Assembly: GCF_021261315.1 (NCBI RefSeq)
Contig: NZ_JAJSAX010000006.1
Location: 1 to 64,000, forward strand
Direction: 5' to 3'
DNA from: Epilithonimonas sp. JDS
Lineage (GTDB): Bacteria > Bacteroidota > Bacteroidia > Flavobacteriales > Weeksellaceae
Length of the DNA: 64,000 bases
Every line of letters begins with the position of its first letter. Positions within the stretch are counted from its first letter, which is position 1. Made by a program: the position numbers and the translations under genes. The notes below the pieces were generated by a model. That model was not told where the DNA came from. It saw only the letters and a program-made list of their open reading frames with translations, and made no database searches. Positions 1-8,372 of the stretch are shown piece by piece.

Positions 1-191
1 GAACTTAACTGATGATATACTTAGCATTGCACCGCATAGAGTTTACCTGGTTTCACTACAGCCGAACTGTACTTGCTTTCTGTTGCACTTGTCCTACTCT
101 CACGAATGACGGACGTTATCCGCTATGCTGCCCTATGGTGTCCGGACTTTCCTACCCAGATTGAATCTGGATCAACAAGCCACGCTTCTCT
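1..191 (-). ncRNA. rnpB: RNase P RNA (class A), 5' portion; 3' end lies beyond the left edge
   Basis: Catalytic RNA of RNase P, which matures tRNA 5' ends. Read on the minus strand the segment carries the conserved 5' core GGAAAGTCCGGAC (about 155-143), then GATAACGTCCGTC, GAGAGTAGGACAAGTGC and the GTAGTGAAACCAGGTAAAC block close to the edge. A hairpin of CCAGATT/AATCTGG lies just before the core, at the P3 position. The usual length in this phylum is well over 300 nt, so only the 5' half is present. The 5' end at about 191 is inferred from the -7 box at 198-205. The conserved blocks make the identity secure. Confidence 0.93.
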
Positions 192-197
192 GAGGTG

Positions 198-205
198 CAA
201 AAGTA
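198..205 (-). promoter_or_regulatory. -7 promoter box of rnpB (TACTTTTG)
   Basis: Exact match on the minus strand to the Bacteroidota -7 consensus TAnnTTTG, placed 7 bases before the inferred RNase P RNA 5' end. No convincing -33 TTTG is visible. Confidence 0.7.
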
Positions 206-254
206 CAAAATATTGTTTGAGTTTCTAATAGAATGCGAATGTTCTTCCTTGCGA

Positions 255-355
255 AGCGCATCCCGGATGGAACGGCATGTTTGAGCTCATCCTGAAAATA
301 GCTTCGGATATTAGCTTTGGCTTTTTAGGATAGCGAGTAGTGAGAGCCGGTTAAG
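255..355 (-). repeat. Degenerate copy of an intergenic stem-loop repeat family (copy 1)
   Basis: One arm reads GGATGGAACGGCATG and the other GGATAGCGAGTAGTGAGAGCCGG around a variable centre. This is the pattern of the elements at about 4130, 13335 and 52211. It is the most diverged of the four copies and lies between the rnpB and sigma-factor promoters. No gene is visible in 206-410. Confidence 0.5.
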
Positions 356-410
356 ATGCCCAAATATTTATCATATTGATATTATCTTCTATTATTTTTC
401 GTAAAATCCT

Positions 411-418
411 TATCTTCG
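411..418 (+). promoter_or_regulatory. Likely -7 box for the sigma-factor gene (TATCTTCG)
   Basis: Seven of eight positions match TAnnTTTG. It sits 8 bases before the ATG at 427 and downstream of the longer ORF start at 376, so it excludes the longer start. No clear -33 element. Confidence 0.5.
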
Positions 419-426
419 TTCGCGGA

Positions 427-921
427 ATGGAGAACAAACAGAAAGCTTTTTCTAAATTAATAAAGGATAACCAGGGACTTATCATCAAAGTCTCGCGCCT
501 TTATACCCATTCTCTGGAAGATCAGGAAGATCTTTTTCAGGAAATCGTGTTACAACTTTGGAAATCGTACGACTCATTCCAAGGTAATTCTAAAATTTCG
601 ACGTGGATGTACCGTGTGGCTTTGAATACGGCCATCACCTTATTCCGAAAGAAGACCAGACAGCCACAGACGGACGAACTTCAGGATTTCCACAGCAAAG
701 ATTTCCTTGAAGATAATGATGAAAAACAGCAGCAGATTTCGCTTTTGTACAAGGTTATCAAACTTCTGCCGGATGTCGAAAGAGCCATCGTAATGATGTA
801 CCTGGACGATGAGCCTTACAAAGAAATTGCTGAAACATTGGGAATCACAGAAGTAAATGCACGCGTAAAAATGAACAGATTGAAGAAAGTATTAAAAGAA
901 TTAATGATAAAGCATGCCTAA
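427..921 (+). CDS. RNA polymerase ECF-type sigma-70 factor
   Basis: An alternative sigma factor of 164 residues that directs RNA polymerase to a dedicated promoter set. Region 2 covers roughly residues 10-75, with the -10-melting helix around DLFQEIVLQLW. Region 4 covers about 105-155, with the helix-turn-helix YKEIAETLGITEVNARVK. The ATG at 427 is chosen because an upstream ATG at 376 lies before a -7-like box at 411. The gene overlaps the next one by 8 bases, so the two are translationally coupled. No canonical anti-sigma gene with a FecR or zinc-type domain follows. The family call is firm; the regulon is unknown. Confidence 0.9.
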   Translation: MENKQKAFSKLIKDNQGLIIKVSRLYTHSLEDQEDLFQEIVLQLWKSYDSFQGNSKISTWMYRVALNTAITLFRKKTRQPQTDELQDFHSKDFLEDNDEKQQQISLLYKVIKLLPDVERAIVMMYLDDEPYKEIAETLGITEVNARVKMNRLKKVLKELMIKHA

Positions 922-1597
922 CCAAGAAGATTTTGATATCGATTCGCTAAAGAAAACCTGGCAAGACCAGGAGATTGCTGACGGCTATGATCAGAATGAA
1001 ATCGAATCTATGCTTAATAAAAAATCAAGGAATTACGTCAAGTATATTCTTTGGATCAGTATTGCAGAATTTGTAATCTTTGGATTGATTAATTTTATTG
1101 CTTTATTTTCTAACGATTTCCAGACAGATTTTACAAGTATTCTCAACAAACTTCAGATCAGAAATCAAAATGAAGTTGAATTTTCTTTGGACAGGATTTA
1201 TTATTTAATGAAGATTTTCAGTTTAATCATAACCGGCGTTTTCGTTGTAATTTTTTATCTTAATTATAAAAAGATTAATGTAGAATCCAACCTGAAAAAA
1301 TTTATCACGCACATTATCCATTTCAAGAAGACTGTCAATCTGTTTATATTCAGTAATATATTTTTGCTGATACTTTTCATCGGAAGTTTTACAAGCTTTA
1401 TTGTTTTTACAATCAAGAAACAGAATATTCATATCGATAATCCAACGTTCTGGGGATTGATTACGGGCGTCATTTTCAGTTTGTTGATTTGTATTATTCT
1501 GATTCTGCTTTATTACAAGCTGGCTTATGGTATTTTATTGAAAAGACTTTCCAAAAACCTCACCCAGCTAGAACAAATCGATTCTGAAAAGTTTTGA
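914..1597 (+). CDS. Membrane protein coupled to the ECF sigma factor (function unknown)
   Basis: A 227-residue protein with a hydrophilic, probably cytoplasmic N-terminus (about 1-40, including SLKKTWQDQ) followed by four predicted membrane helices near 42-66, 95-118, 140-165 and 178-205. It overlaps the sigma gene by 8 bases. Position and topology fit a membrane-bound partner or anti-sigma protein, with the N-terminal segment as a possible sigma-binding arm. No known anti-sigma domain is recognisable, so this is inference. Similar proteins may be labelled beta-carotene monooxygenase in annotations; nothing seen here supports that enzyme name. Confidence 0.7.
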   Translation: MPNQEDFDIDSLKKTWQDQEIADGYDQNEIESMLNKKSRNYVKYILWISIAEFVIFGLINFIALFSNDFQTDFTSILNKLQIRNQNEVEFSLDRIYYLMKIFSLIITGVFVVIFYLNYKKINVESNLKKFITHIIHFKKTVNLFIFSNIFLLILFIGSFTSFIVFTIKKQNIHIDNPTFWGLITGVIFSLLICIILILLYYKLAYGILLKRLSKNLTQLEQIDSEKF

Positions 1598-1650
1598 TAA
1601 TTGTCATACATTATTGATTATCATTAGACTAAGATTTGAGACATTTTCCT

Positions 1651-1658
1651 TATCTTTG
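1651..1658 (+). promoter_or_regulatory. -7 box for nusB operon (TATCTTTG)
   Basis: Perfect TAnnTTTG match 22 bases upstream of the nusB ATG. It probably drives nusB-DUF1573-yajC. Confidence 0.65.
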
Positions 1659-1680
1659 CACCCAATAAAAGATCTTTGAA

Positions 1681-2586
1681 ATGCTGGGAAGAAGACAAAT
1701 CCGTGAAAAAGTTGTAGAATCGCTCTATGCTTACTATCAAAACCCGATCAGGTTTGAAGTCGTTGAGAAAAATATGTTCTCAGAAATCAACAAAATCTAC
1801 AATCTGTACATCTACACGCTCAACTTTATGGTTGGTCTCAAGAGTTTGACAGAGGATCAGATAGAAATCGGGAAAAACAAATACATCAAAACCACGGAGA
1901 ATGAAAATCCAAATCAGAAATTGGTAAGAAATCAAGTTCTGATTCAGTTGGAAGACAATGAGGAGAGAAGAAGTTTCTCCAGCAGACATAAAGACCTCAT
2001 CTGGGATTCTAATGATCCGATTCTGGTAAAAACATTCCAACGCATCAAAGCAGGAAAACGTTATCAGGATTATATGGAAGACGGAGAAATCTCTTTCGAG
2101 GACGATCAGAAATTCATTGGAAAACTTTTCCTGAGATATGTTGCAGAAAATAGTGATTTGCACGATAGATTTGAGGAAAAAGAAATGTCCTGGGCAGATG
2201 ATCTTCACATTTCCAATTCTATGATTCAGAAAACCATTGGTTTTATGAAAGAAAACGAACCTTCTCACACCCTTATCAAAATGCTCAAAGATGATGAAGA
2301 CGAAGAATTCGCTAGAAAGCTTTTGAGATCTTCGCTTAACAATTGGGAAGAATCTGAGAAAAAACTGCAGGAACGTCTTGTGAACTGGGAATTGGACAGA
2401 ATTTCTCTACTAGACAGAATCGTCCTGATCGCAGCGATTACAGAGCTTGACAATTTCCCATTGACTGCTTCCAGAATTATCATCAATGAATATATCGATA
2501 TTTCCAAAGTCTACGGAACCGAAAAATCCAATATCTTTATCAACGGTGTTTTGGACAAATACACAAAGGATACAAACCGAGTATAA
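1681..2586 (+). CDS. nusB: Transcription antitermination factor NusB
   Basis: NusB binds boxA RNA with NusE/S10 to keep RNA polymerase processive on rRNA operons. The protein has 301 residues, about twice the E. coli length, as is usual in Bacteroidota, with a long N-terminal extension. The N-terminus MLGRRQIREKVVESLYAYY and the C-terminal helical part (about 215-300: LLDRIVLIAAITEL, IIINEYIDISKVYG, FINGVLDKY) are the conserved NusB signatures. It is the first gene of a three-gene operon with a DUF1573 lipoprotein and yajC. Confidence 0.93.
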   Translation: MLGRRQIREKVVESLYAYYQNPIRFEVVEKNMFSEINKIYNLYIYTLNFMVGLKSLTEDQIEIGKNKYIKTTENENPNQKLVRNQVLIQLEDNEERRSFSSRHKDLIWDSNDPILVKTFQRIKAGKRYQDYMEDGEISFEDDQKFIGKLFLRYVAENSDLHDRFEEKEMSWADDLHISNSMIQKTIGFMKENEPSHTLIKMLKDDEDEEFARKLLRSSLNNWEESEKKLQERLVNWELDRISLLDRIVLIAAITELDNFPLTASRIIINEYIDISKVYGTEKSNIFINGVLDKYTKDTNRV

Positions 2587-2609
2587 TTTCAAATAAATAA
2601 TATTTACTT

Positions 2610-3113
2610 ATGAAATCAATCAAAATATTAGCTATCGCAGCACTTTGCACATTGACTTTTTCTTGTAAAAAAGAGGAAAAAACTTTAGACCATATTCCAG
2701 GCGTAGATTCTGCTCAGGCAAGTACTGTGGTAGAAGCAATGTCTCAGGAATCAGTAAATCCGGAAGATGCCGCACTGGTAAAAGAAGCGCAAAGCAAACC
2801 ATTGACAACAATTGCTTTCAGCGAAACTGATCATAATTTTGGCGATATCAAAAAAGGAGAAAAAGTAGAACATATCTACGAAGTAACCAATACAGGAACC
2901 AATCCACTAATCATCTCAAACGTAAAACCAGGTTGTGGATGTACAGTTCCGGATTTTACAAAGGAACCAATTTTGCCAGGTAAAAAAGGAAAAATCACTT
3001 TGCATTTCGACTCAACAAATTTTGATGGAGCAGTTAACAAAGTGGCAGACGTTTTCGTAAACGTAGAAAAAGCACCGGTAAGATTGACTTTCTCGGCTAA
3101 CATTACTCAATAA
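2610..3113 (+). CDS. DUF1573 lipoprotein
   Basis: A secreted 167-residue protein with a lipoprotein signal (LTFSC, Cys19) and a DUF1573 domain over about 75-165. The domain is an Ig/MSP-like beta sandwich recognisable by DHNFGDIKKGEKVEH, NPLIISNVKPGCGCTVP and the PGKKGKITLHFDS strand. DUF1573 proteins usually lie in the envelope; their role is not settled. It is 23 bases after nusB and 8 bases before yajC, an arrangement frequent in Flavobacteriia. Confidence 0.88.
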   Translation: MKSIKILAIAALCTLTFSCKKEEKTLDHIPGVDSAQASTVVEAMSQESVNPEDAALVKEAQSKPLTTIAFSETDHNFGDIKKGEKVEHIYEVTNTGTNPLIISNVKPGCGCTVPDFTKEPILPGKKGKITLHFDSTNFDGAVNKVADVFVNVEKAPVRLTFSANITQ

Positions 3114-3121
3114 TAAAAATT

Positions 3122-3451
3122 ATGCTAACAGTATTTTTACAAGCAGCAGCACCAGCACAATCTATGACTCCGACATTAATTATGATCGGTTTGATGGTTG
3201 TTGGATTTTATTTTCTGATGATTCGTCCTCAGATGAAAAAACAAAAGCAGGAAAAGAATTTCCAGGAAGCTTTGAAACCAGGTGCAAGAGTAGTGACTAC
3301 TTCCGGAATGCACGGCAAGATCTTCAGCATTGCAGATGACGGTGTGGTTATCGAAACTCTAAGTGGAAAATTAAAGTTCGAAAAAGCTGCAATCTCAAAA
3401 GATTTCACAGCAGCAAGATTCCCGGAAACTTTCGGAGAAGTGAAGAAATAA
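3122..3451 (+). CDS. yajC: Preprotein translocase subunit YajC
   Basis: A small accessory subunit of the SecDF-YajC complex at the inner membrane. 109 residues, with one membrane helix (about 18-36, ending FYFLMIRPQMKKQK, the family hallmark) and a cytoplasmic domain containing GARVVTTSGMHGKI. Last gene of the nusB operon, followed by a strong terminator. Confidence 0.93.
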   Translation: MLTVFLQAAAPAQSMTPTLIMIGLMVVGFYFLMIRPQMKKQKQEKNFQEALKPGARVVTTSGMHGKIFSIADDGVVIETLSGKLKFEKAAISKDFTAARFPETFGEVKK

Positions 3452-3468
3452 GAAATTTTTCTAAATAT

Positions 3469-3507
3469 AAAAAGGCACGTAATTATTAAATTATGTGCCC
3501 TTTTTTT
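3469..3507 (+). terminator. Rho-independent terminator after yajC
   Basis: A stem with arms GGCACGTAAT and ATTATGTGCC (one G-U pair) and a short loop, followed by a run of seven T. Confidence 0.85.
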
Positions 3508-3546
3508 GACTTATATTTTAAAAAGCTAATAGCCAAAAGCCAATTG

Positions 3547-4104
3547 CTATTTCGTCACATTTTCAATGAATTCCAAGATAGAATCCTTGCTCCAATCCAT
3601 CGAGCTGTCTTCCTTTTTCAAAATCCTGCCATCTTTTCCAATTAAATAAGTTGTGGGAAAAGCAACCGGCAAAATTTTCGGGTCCAAAGGACTTTCAGCA
3701 ATATAAACCGGAACAGTATAATTATTTTCCTTCAGGAATTTTTTCACATCTTCCTCTTGGTCCTGCATCGCGATCAGGGCGAATTCCAGTTTATCTTTTT
3801 TCAGGTCGTATAGTTTCTGTATCGTGGGCCATTCCGTTCTGCACGGCGGACACCAAGTTCCCCAAAAATTAAGGAACAAAACCTTTCCACGCAGATTTTT
3901 CAGATTCGTACTGCTCGTGTTGATGCCTTTCAAATCGATGTCCAAAACCTCGTCTGCAAGCAAAGTTTCATTATTGATCTTGGAAACCGTCGGACTCATC
4001 GCAATTTGTTCCGACACAAAATCCCTAAGTGGCTTGATGGTCATAAAAGCCAGCAAGACGATCAGTAAAATGAAGTAAACAATATTTTTTCTTAGAAAAT
4101 TCAT
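3547..4104 (-). CDS. TlpA-like membrane-anchored thioredoxin
   Basis: A thiol-disulfide oxidoreductase of the envelope, 185 residues. One N-terminal membrane helix (about 8-22) anchors a periplasmic thioredoxin fold with the redox motif WCPPC (Cys85, Cys88) and a cis-proline at FPTTYL (Pro150). A longer frame to 4176 exists, but its first 24 residues are translated from the intergenic stem-loop element at 4125-4258; the ATG at 4104 opens with a normal signal anchor (MNFLRKNIVYFILL). Likely roles are cytochrome c maturation or periplasmic reduction; the substrate cannot be told from sequence. Confidence 0.88.
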   Translation of the reverse strand: MNFLRKNIVYFILLIVLLAFMTIKPLRDFVSEQIAMSPTVSKINNETLLADEVLDIDLKGINTSSTNLKNLRGKVLFLNFWGTWCPPCRTEWPTIQKLYDLKKDKLEFALIAMQDQEEDVKKFLKENNYTVPVYIAESPLDPKILPVAFPTTYLIGKDGRILKKEDSSMDWSKDSILEFIENVTK

Positions 4105-4124
4105 AACAATAATATTAAAAATTG

Positions 4125-4258
4125 GGGCGTATCCCTCGCCAACACTAGGGCCAGCCGCTCGGGTCGGGCTATCCACTACTATCTTCTACTTGCCTGGCAA
4201 GGCAAGCAGAAGGATATCCGTTACTATCCCTTACGCAGGATTCGTCTCCCGATTGAAA
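4125..4258 (-). repeat. Intergenic stem-loop repeat (copy 2)
   Basis: On the minus strand it reads AACGGATATCCTTCTGC, a GC-rich hairpin (CTTGCC/GGCAAG), then AGAAGATAGTAGTGGATAGCC and the flank CCGACCCGAGCGG. The outer block GGGGCG...CCCTCGCC and the CTCGGGT flank recur at copy 3 (13260-13470). It fills the gap between two thioredoxin-fold genes and creates a false N-terminal extension on the downstream one. Confidence 0.75.
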
Positions 4259-4259
4259 T

Positions 4260-4826
4260 TTACAACAATTCCAGAAGTTCCTCTACCGTATCGAAACCTC
4301 TGTTTTTAGCATAATACGTTTGCAATTCCACATAGAATTGGTCTTTCGTGAATGCTTCCGGATTCGCTTTATGTTTATTCAGAAGTTCAGTGCCGTGTTT
4401 TGGTCTCGGTCCCCAATGTGCGATCTCATTGAAGTTTTCATCAAGGAAAATCACGATCGGAATCGACTTTCCGCCGTTTACCAAATAGTCATCAATCAAA
4501 CTTGGTTCCTGGTCACGGTAAGAGATCCTGATCTCAAACTGCTCAAAAAACTTGACCACAACCGGAATCACCTGACTCGCGTCGCCGCACCAAGCTTCAG
4601 AAATGATCAATATTTTACCATTGAAATTCTTATTAGCCAAAGTCGCCACCTGCTCAGAATTTGGAAGATATTTTTCCCACATTCTGTTCATCCTCTGGAT
4701 TCCCAATCGGTAATATTCTGCGTAATCAGATTCCTGCGAATTCTTTGGATTTCCCAGCCTTTCTCCAGCTTCCCTTAGATATTCTGTGTAAGAAACAGCA
4801 TCGTCCCAAAATGATTTGATATCCAT
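4260..4826 (-). CDS. Cytoplasmic thioredoxin-family protein with a single active-site Cys
   Basis: 188 residues, no signal peptide. A helical N-terminal part (1-55) precedes a thioredoxin-like fold. The usual CxxC is AWCGDAS, so only Cys80 remains, with a cis-proline at KSIPIVIF (Pro123). This matches the thioredoxin-like group often coded in Bacteroidota as small stand-alone proteins. A monothiol or non-disulfide role is inferred. The start overlaps the aroC stop by one base (TAATG), so it is expressed with aroC. Confidence 0.8.
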   Translation of the reverse strand: MDIKSFWDDAVSYTEYLREAGERLGNPKNSQESDYAEYYRLGIQRMNRMWEKYLPNSEQVATLANKNFNGKILIISEAWCGDASQVIPVVVKFFEQFEIRISYRDQEPSLIDDYLVNGGKSIPIVIFLDENFNEIAHWGPRPKHGTELLNKHKANPEAFTKDQFYVELQTYYAKNRGFDTVEELLELL

Positions 4827-5887
4827 TATATTTTTCTGGTTTTATTAATTAAATACATATCTGCCAAAACAAATGCAGCGAGACTTTCCACAATCGGGAC
4901 AGCTCTTGGAACCACACAAGGGTCGTGTCTTCCTTTGCCTTCCACAGTCACAGATTCGCCATTTTTATTGATGCTTTCCTGCGGACGAAGAATCGTAGCA
5001 ACGGGTTTGAAAGCCGCACGAAAATAGATGTCCATGCCATTCGAAATTCCACCTTGGATTCCGCCGGAAAGATTGGATTGTGTTGTTCCATCTTGGTTGA
5101 AAAGGTCGTTGTGTTGCTTTCCTGTCATCTTCGCGCCACAAAATCCGCTTCCATATTCAAAACCTTTGCAAGCGTTGATATTTAGCATTGCTTTGCCTAA
5201 TTCGGCGTGAAGTTTATTGAAAATCGGTTCGCCCAATCCAACGGGAACATTTTTGATAATGCAAGTTACAGTTCCGCCAATCGTATTGCCTTCTTTTTTG
5301 ATTTCTTTGATTCTTTCAATCATTTTCTCGGCCGTTTCCTCATCTGGACAACGGACGATGTTGTTTTCGGTTTTAGAAAAATCTAAATCCTGATAAGGTT
5401 TTTCACAGAATATTTCGCCAACAGAAGAAACGTAAGCGTTGATTTCAATCTCGGGTAAAAGTTGTTTTGCTAATGCGCCTGCAACCACCCAATTCAAAGT
5501 TTCACGAGCAGAAGATTTTCCGCCACCACGATAATCTCGGATGCCATATTTCTGGTCATAAGTATAATCGGCGTGACTCGGGCGATATGCTTGAGCAATA
5601 TGGTCGTAATCTTTGGAACGTTGGTTTTCATTTTCAACAATGAATCCAATTGGCGTTCCTGTGGATTTTCCATCAAAAATCCCGGATAAAAATCGAACTT
5701 TATCGCCTTCCTTTCTTTGTGTTACAATTGCGGATTGTCCTGGTTTTCTGCGGTCAAGCTCGAGCTGAACTTTCTCAATATCGATTTCCAGACCAGCCGG
5801 AAAATTGGTGATAATTCCGCCGTAAGCTTCTCCGTGACTTTCGCCGAACGAAGAAAGCGTCAAAAAGTTTCCTAAAACATTAAACAT
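4826..5887 (-). CDS. aroC: Chorismate synthase
   Basis: The last step of the shikimate pathway: EPSP to chorismate using reduced FMN. 353 residues, the normal length. Family signatures seen: [13 protein letters not shown] at the N-terminus, the [15 protein letters not shown] block, the [12 protein letters not shown] block around 118-130, and the C-terminal [16 protein letters not shown]. It starts with its own promoter and runs into the single-Cys thioredoxin gene with a 1-base overlap. Confidence 0.97.
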   Translation of the reverse strand: MFNVLGNFLTLSSFGESHGEAYGGIITNFPAGLEIDIEKVQLELDRRKPGQSAIVTQRKEGDKVRFLSGIFDGKSTGTPIGFIVENENQRSKDYDHIAQAYRPSHADYTYDQKYGIRDYRGGGKSSARETLNWVVAGALAKQLLPEIEINAYVSSVGEIFCEKPYQDLDFSKTENNIVRCPDEETAEKMIERIKEIKKEGNTIGGTVTCIIKNVPVGLGEPIFNKLHAELGKAMLNINACKGFEYGSGFCGAKMTGKQHNDLFNQDGTTQSNLSGGIQGGISNGMDIYFRAAFKPVATILRPQESINKNGESVTVEGKGRHDPCVVPRAVPIVESLAAFVLADMYLINKTRKI

Positions 5888-5971
5888 AAATAGAAGTTAG
5901 ATGTGAGAAATTAGAGGCTAGATTTTTAAACTAAATATATTTTCTAATTGCTCCGATTTCTTTAATAAGTA

Positions 5972-5992
5972 CAAATTTACGGATTTTAAAAT
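5972..5992 (-). promoter_or_regulatory. Promoter of aroC operon (TAAATTTG -7 box in a conserved 21-base block)
   Basis: The minus-strand TAAATTTG at 5979-5972 is a perfect -7 box. The 21 bases 5972-5992 are identical to 52039-52059 upstream of mrp. Confidence 0.7.
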
Positions 5993-6036
5993 GTACTGAT
6001 ATCTAAAATCTGACTTCTAATCTCTATTTTTACCAT

Positions 6037-6765
6037 ATGAATTCCAATAAAACTGTTCTGATTCTCGGTGCCAATTCTGATGTGGCGAAACAATGTATTT
6101 TGCAATATTTGTCGAAAGGCATTTCCATCATTGCATCTTCCAGAAATTTAGGTTCCTTGGAAAATTTCATCAATGAAAATCAATTAGATAAATCAAAAAT
6201 TGAAATCAAATATTTTGACGCAACAGATTTTTCTTCTCACCAAAAATTTTATGATGAATTATCTATCAAACCAAATATCGTGGTTTATGCAGCAGGGTTT
6301 TTAGTTGAAAATCAGGAAGCTTTAAGAAACTTCGAAGGCACTTTTGAAATGATGAAGACGAATTATGTTGGCGCAGTTTCAATTTTAAATATTATTGCGA
6401 CTGATATTAATAATAAAAATATTGAAAGAATCATTGGACTTTCCTCGCTTTCCGGTGTTCGTGGTCGGAAAAGCAACTTTGTTTATGGAAGCACAAAATC
6501 TGCCTTTACACAATATTTAGCTGGCCTTCGACAAGAATTGAATTCAAGGAAAATTACGGTGAATGTTCTGGTAAGCGGTTACATTAATACAAAAATCAAT
6601 GCTGGTTTGGATTTGAACAAATCGTTATTAATGGAACCTGACTATGTGGCGAAACATATCGTGAATGCTGGCAATTCTTTTACCATCGTTCCCAATTGGA
6701 AATGGAAAATCATCTATTGGATTTTGAAATTGTCTCCGGAGTTTCTCGTAGCAAAGTTGCCTTAG
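6037..6765 (+). CDS. Short-chain dehydrogenase/reductase
   Basis: An NAD(P)-dependent oxidoreductase of the SDR family, 242 residues. Rossmann start ILGANSDVAKQC (residues 8-20) in place of the classical TGxxxGIG. The catalytic part comprises SSLSG (Ser around 138) and YGSTK (Tyr around 151, Lys 155). The hydrophobic C-terminus (WKWKIIYWILKL) may touch the membrane. The variant glycine motif resembles DprE2-type reductases; the substrate is unknown. The neighbouring aroC is divergently transcribed. Confidence 0.87.
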   Translation: MNSNKTVLILGANSDVAKQCILQYLSKGISIIASSRNLGSLENFINENQLDKSKIEIKYFDATDFSSHQKFYDELSIKPNIVVYAAGFLVENQEALRNFEGTFEMMKTNYVGAVSILNIIATDINNKNIERIIGLSSLSGVRGRKSNFVYGSTKSAFTQYLAGLRQELNSRKITVNVLVSGYINTKINAGLDLNKSLLMEPDYVAKHIVNAGNSFTIVPNWKWKIIYWILKLSPEFLVAKLP

Positions 6766-6789
6766 AAATCAAACTTTAACTCATACTTT

Positions 6790-6821
6790 TTTGGTATGAA
6801 TTGAATTTATTTCTACTTTTG
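6790..6821 (+). promoter_or_regulatory. Promoter for cupin_8/JmjC gene (-33 TTTG, -7 TACTTTTG)
   Basis: TTTG at 6790-6793, a 20-base spacer and a perfect -7 box at 6814-6821, 19 bases before the ATG. A complete Bacteroidota-type promoter. Confidence 0.75.
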
Positions 6822-6839
6822 TCCCTTTAATCATCGATT

Positions 6840-7751
6840 ATGAAGTTAAAAGAGATAGGCAGAATTCGAAATTATAATTCCGAAGAATTTACTTCGAAGT
6901 TTATGAAACCCAATATTCCGGTCATTATAGAAGACTTTATCGACGCGGAAAGTCCGGCTCTCAAAAACTGGAATTATGATTATTTCAAAGAAATTGCAGG
7001 GAATAATGAAGTAGATGTCTATGGTGAAGAAATCCATTCTCTTGACAGAGCGGCGAGTAAACCATTGGCCAGAATGAAATTTTCTGAATATCTGGATTTG
7101 ATAAGCCGAGAAAAAACAAAATACAGATTGTTCCTGTTCAATCTTTTGACCATCAAACCAGAACTCAAGAAAGATGTCATTTATAAAGATATTACGAAAG
7201 GCAAAGTCTTGTCTTGGCTGCCTTTTATGTTCTTCGGTGGACAAGGTTCCAATACTAGAAACCACGTTGATATCGATATGTCACACGTTTTCTTGACTCA
7301 ATATCAAGGCATTAAAAAAGTTTGGTTGTTTCCGTTAAGTCAATCAGATTTGATTTATAAATTACCCTATAATTTTCACAGCATCGCTAATTTGAAAACG
7401 TCTTCTCAGAAAGAATTTCCTGGTCTGAAATATCTTGATGGATACGAAGCAGTTCTGAAACCTGGGCAAACACTTTATATGCCGTCTGGCTGGTGGCATT
7501 TTATCCAATATGAAACAGAAGGTTATTCAATCTCTGTCAGAGCTTTGCCTTTTCAATTGATAGAAAAATGGAGAGGTTTCAAAAATCTGGTAATTACACA
7601 ACATTTTGATAATCTGATGCGAAAACTTTTCAAAGAACAATGGTTCGATTACAAAGTTTCCGTTGCTAAAAAAAGAGCTCAAAATGCTATTGATAGAATT
7701 GAGGGAAGACATGTTTTGGAAGATATTCCGGATATTCCAATTCACTTTTGA
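6840..7751 (+). CDS. Cupin_8 / JmjC-like protein (putative Fe(II)/2-oxoglutarate oxygenase)
   Basis: 303 residues. The double-stranded beta-helix core carries the HxD metal pair in TRNHVDIDM (around 140-147) and the distal histidine in MPSGWWHFIQYE (around 220), the layout of JmjC-type hydroxylases acting on proteins or other polymers. The N-terminal IPVIIEDFIDA and the strand KVWLFPLSQSDLIY are typical of cupin_8. The biological substrate is unknown. It is monocistronic, with its own promoter and a terminator behind it. Confidence 0.85.
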   Translation: MKLKEIGRIRNYNSEEFTSKFMKPNIPVIIEDFIDAESPALKNWNYDYFKEIAGNNEVDVYGEEIHSLDRAASKPLARMKFSEYLDLISREKTKYRLFLFNLLTIKPELKKDVIYKDITKGKVLSWLPFMFFGGQGSNTRNHVDIDMSHVFLTQYQGIKKVWLFPLSQSDLIYKLPYNFHSIANLKTSSQKEFPGLKYLDGYEAVLKPGQTLYMPSGWWHFIQYETEGYSISVRALPFQLIEKWRGFKNLVITQHFDNLMRKLFKEQWFDYKVSVAKKRAQNAIDRIEGRHVLEDIPDIPIHF

Positions 7752-7773
7752 ATCACTAACATTAACATAATAG

Positions 7774-7806
7774 AAAAGCCAAAGATTTCCGAATCTTTGG
7801 CTTTTT
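7774..7806. terminator. Bidirectional terminator between convergent genes
   Basis: Arms AAAAGCCAAAGATT and AATCTTTGGCTTTT with a 4-base loop. Flanking T and A runs make it usable from both strands. Confidence 0.88.
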
Positions 7807-7814
7807 GTTTTAAT

Positions 7815-8297
7815 TTATTTAATCCCAACTTTATCAAGATAAACTTTTTGGATGGCGAGAATGCTGTCTGGTTTTGACTTTAATTTTTTGAAATTTTCTA
7901 TTATAAGTTCGTAAGAGCCTTCTCTCATTCTCGGATCAGATTCGGTGAAAAAGTCTTTGGCAGCCTGACCTTGTGCATTTACTGCATCGATATATTCCAA
8001 AGCTCCCTTATAAAAAGGCATCGCTTCCGGGCTCACCGAAGTGCCTGCAATATTCTTCAAACCTGCACTTGCGTCTTCCGAAAGCTTGATTGCATCTTTG
8101 ACCTCGACGGCAGTTTCTGCAGAAGGTGCTTTTGCTAATGCGCTGGAATCTGAAAAATATTTCGATTCGAATTCGTCGAGCGCACTCATTTCCTTGAGAA
8201 ATTCATTTGCTACTTTTTCATTGAGCGCAAATTCGTCGCCCTTTTTACAACCTACCAAAAGAAGAATTGGTATCAAAAAAATCGCTGCTTTTTTCAT
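7815..8297 (-). CDS. Small lipoprotein of unknown function
   Basis: 160 residues with a clear lipobox (LLLVGC, Cys17) and a mostly alpha-helical, Lys/Glu/Ala-rich mature part. No known domain recognised. It lies convergent to the cupin_8 gene and 75 bases downstream of recQ, possibly with its own promoter. A helical-bundle envelope protein is the most that can be said. Confidence 0.75.
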   Translation of the reverse strand: MKKAAIFLIPILLLVGCKKGDEFALNEKVANEFLKEMSALDEFESKYFSDSSALAKAPSAETAVEVKDAIKLSEDASAGLKNIAGTSVSPEAMPFYKGALEYIDAVNAQGQAAKDFFTESDPRMREGSYELIIENFKKLKSKPDSILAIQKVYLDKVGIK

Positions 8298-8372
8298 AGT
8301 TTGTCTTTTTTATAAAATTAGCAAAATTTTATATTCAAAGTATAAAAAGAGATAAAAATATTTTGCGCTTCT

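Noticed and set aside
3547-4176. Longer frame for the TlpA-like protein (209 codons)
   Set aside because: The first 24 codons read through the intergenic stem-loop repeat; the ATG at 4104 begins a normal membrane anchor.
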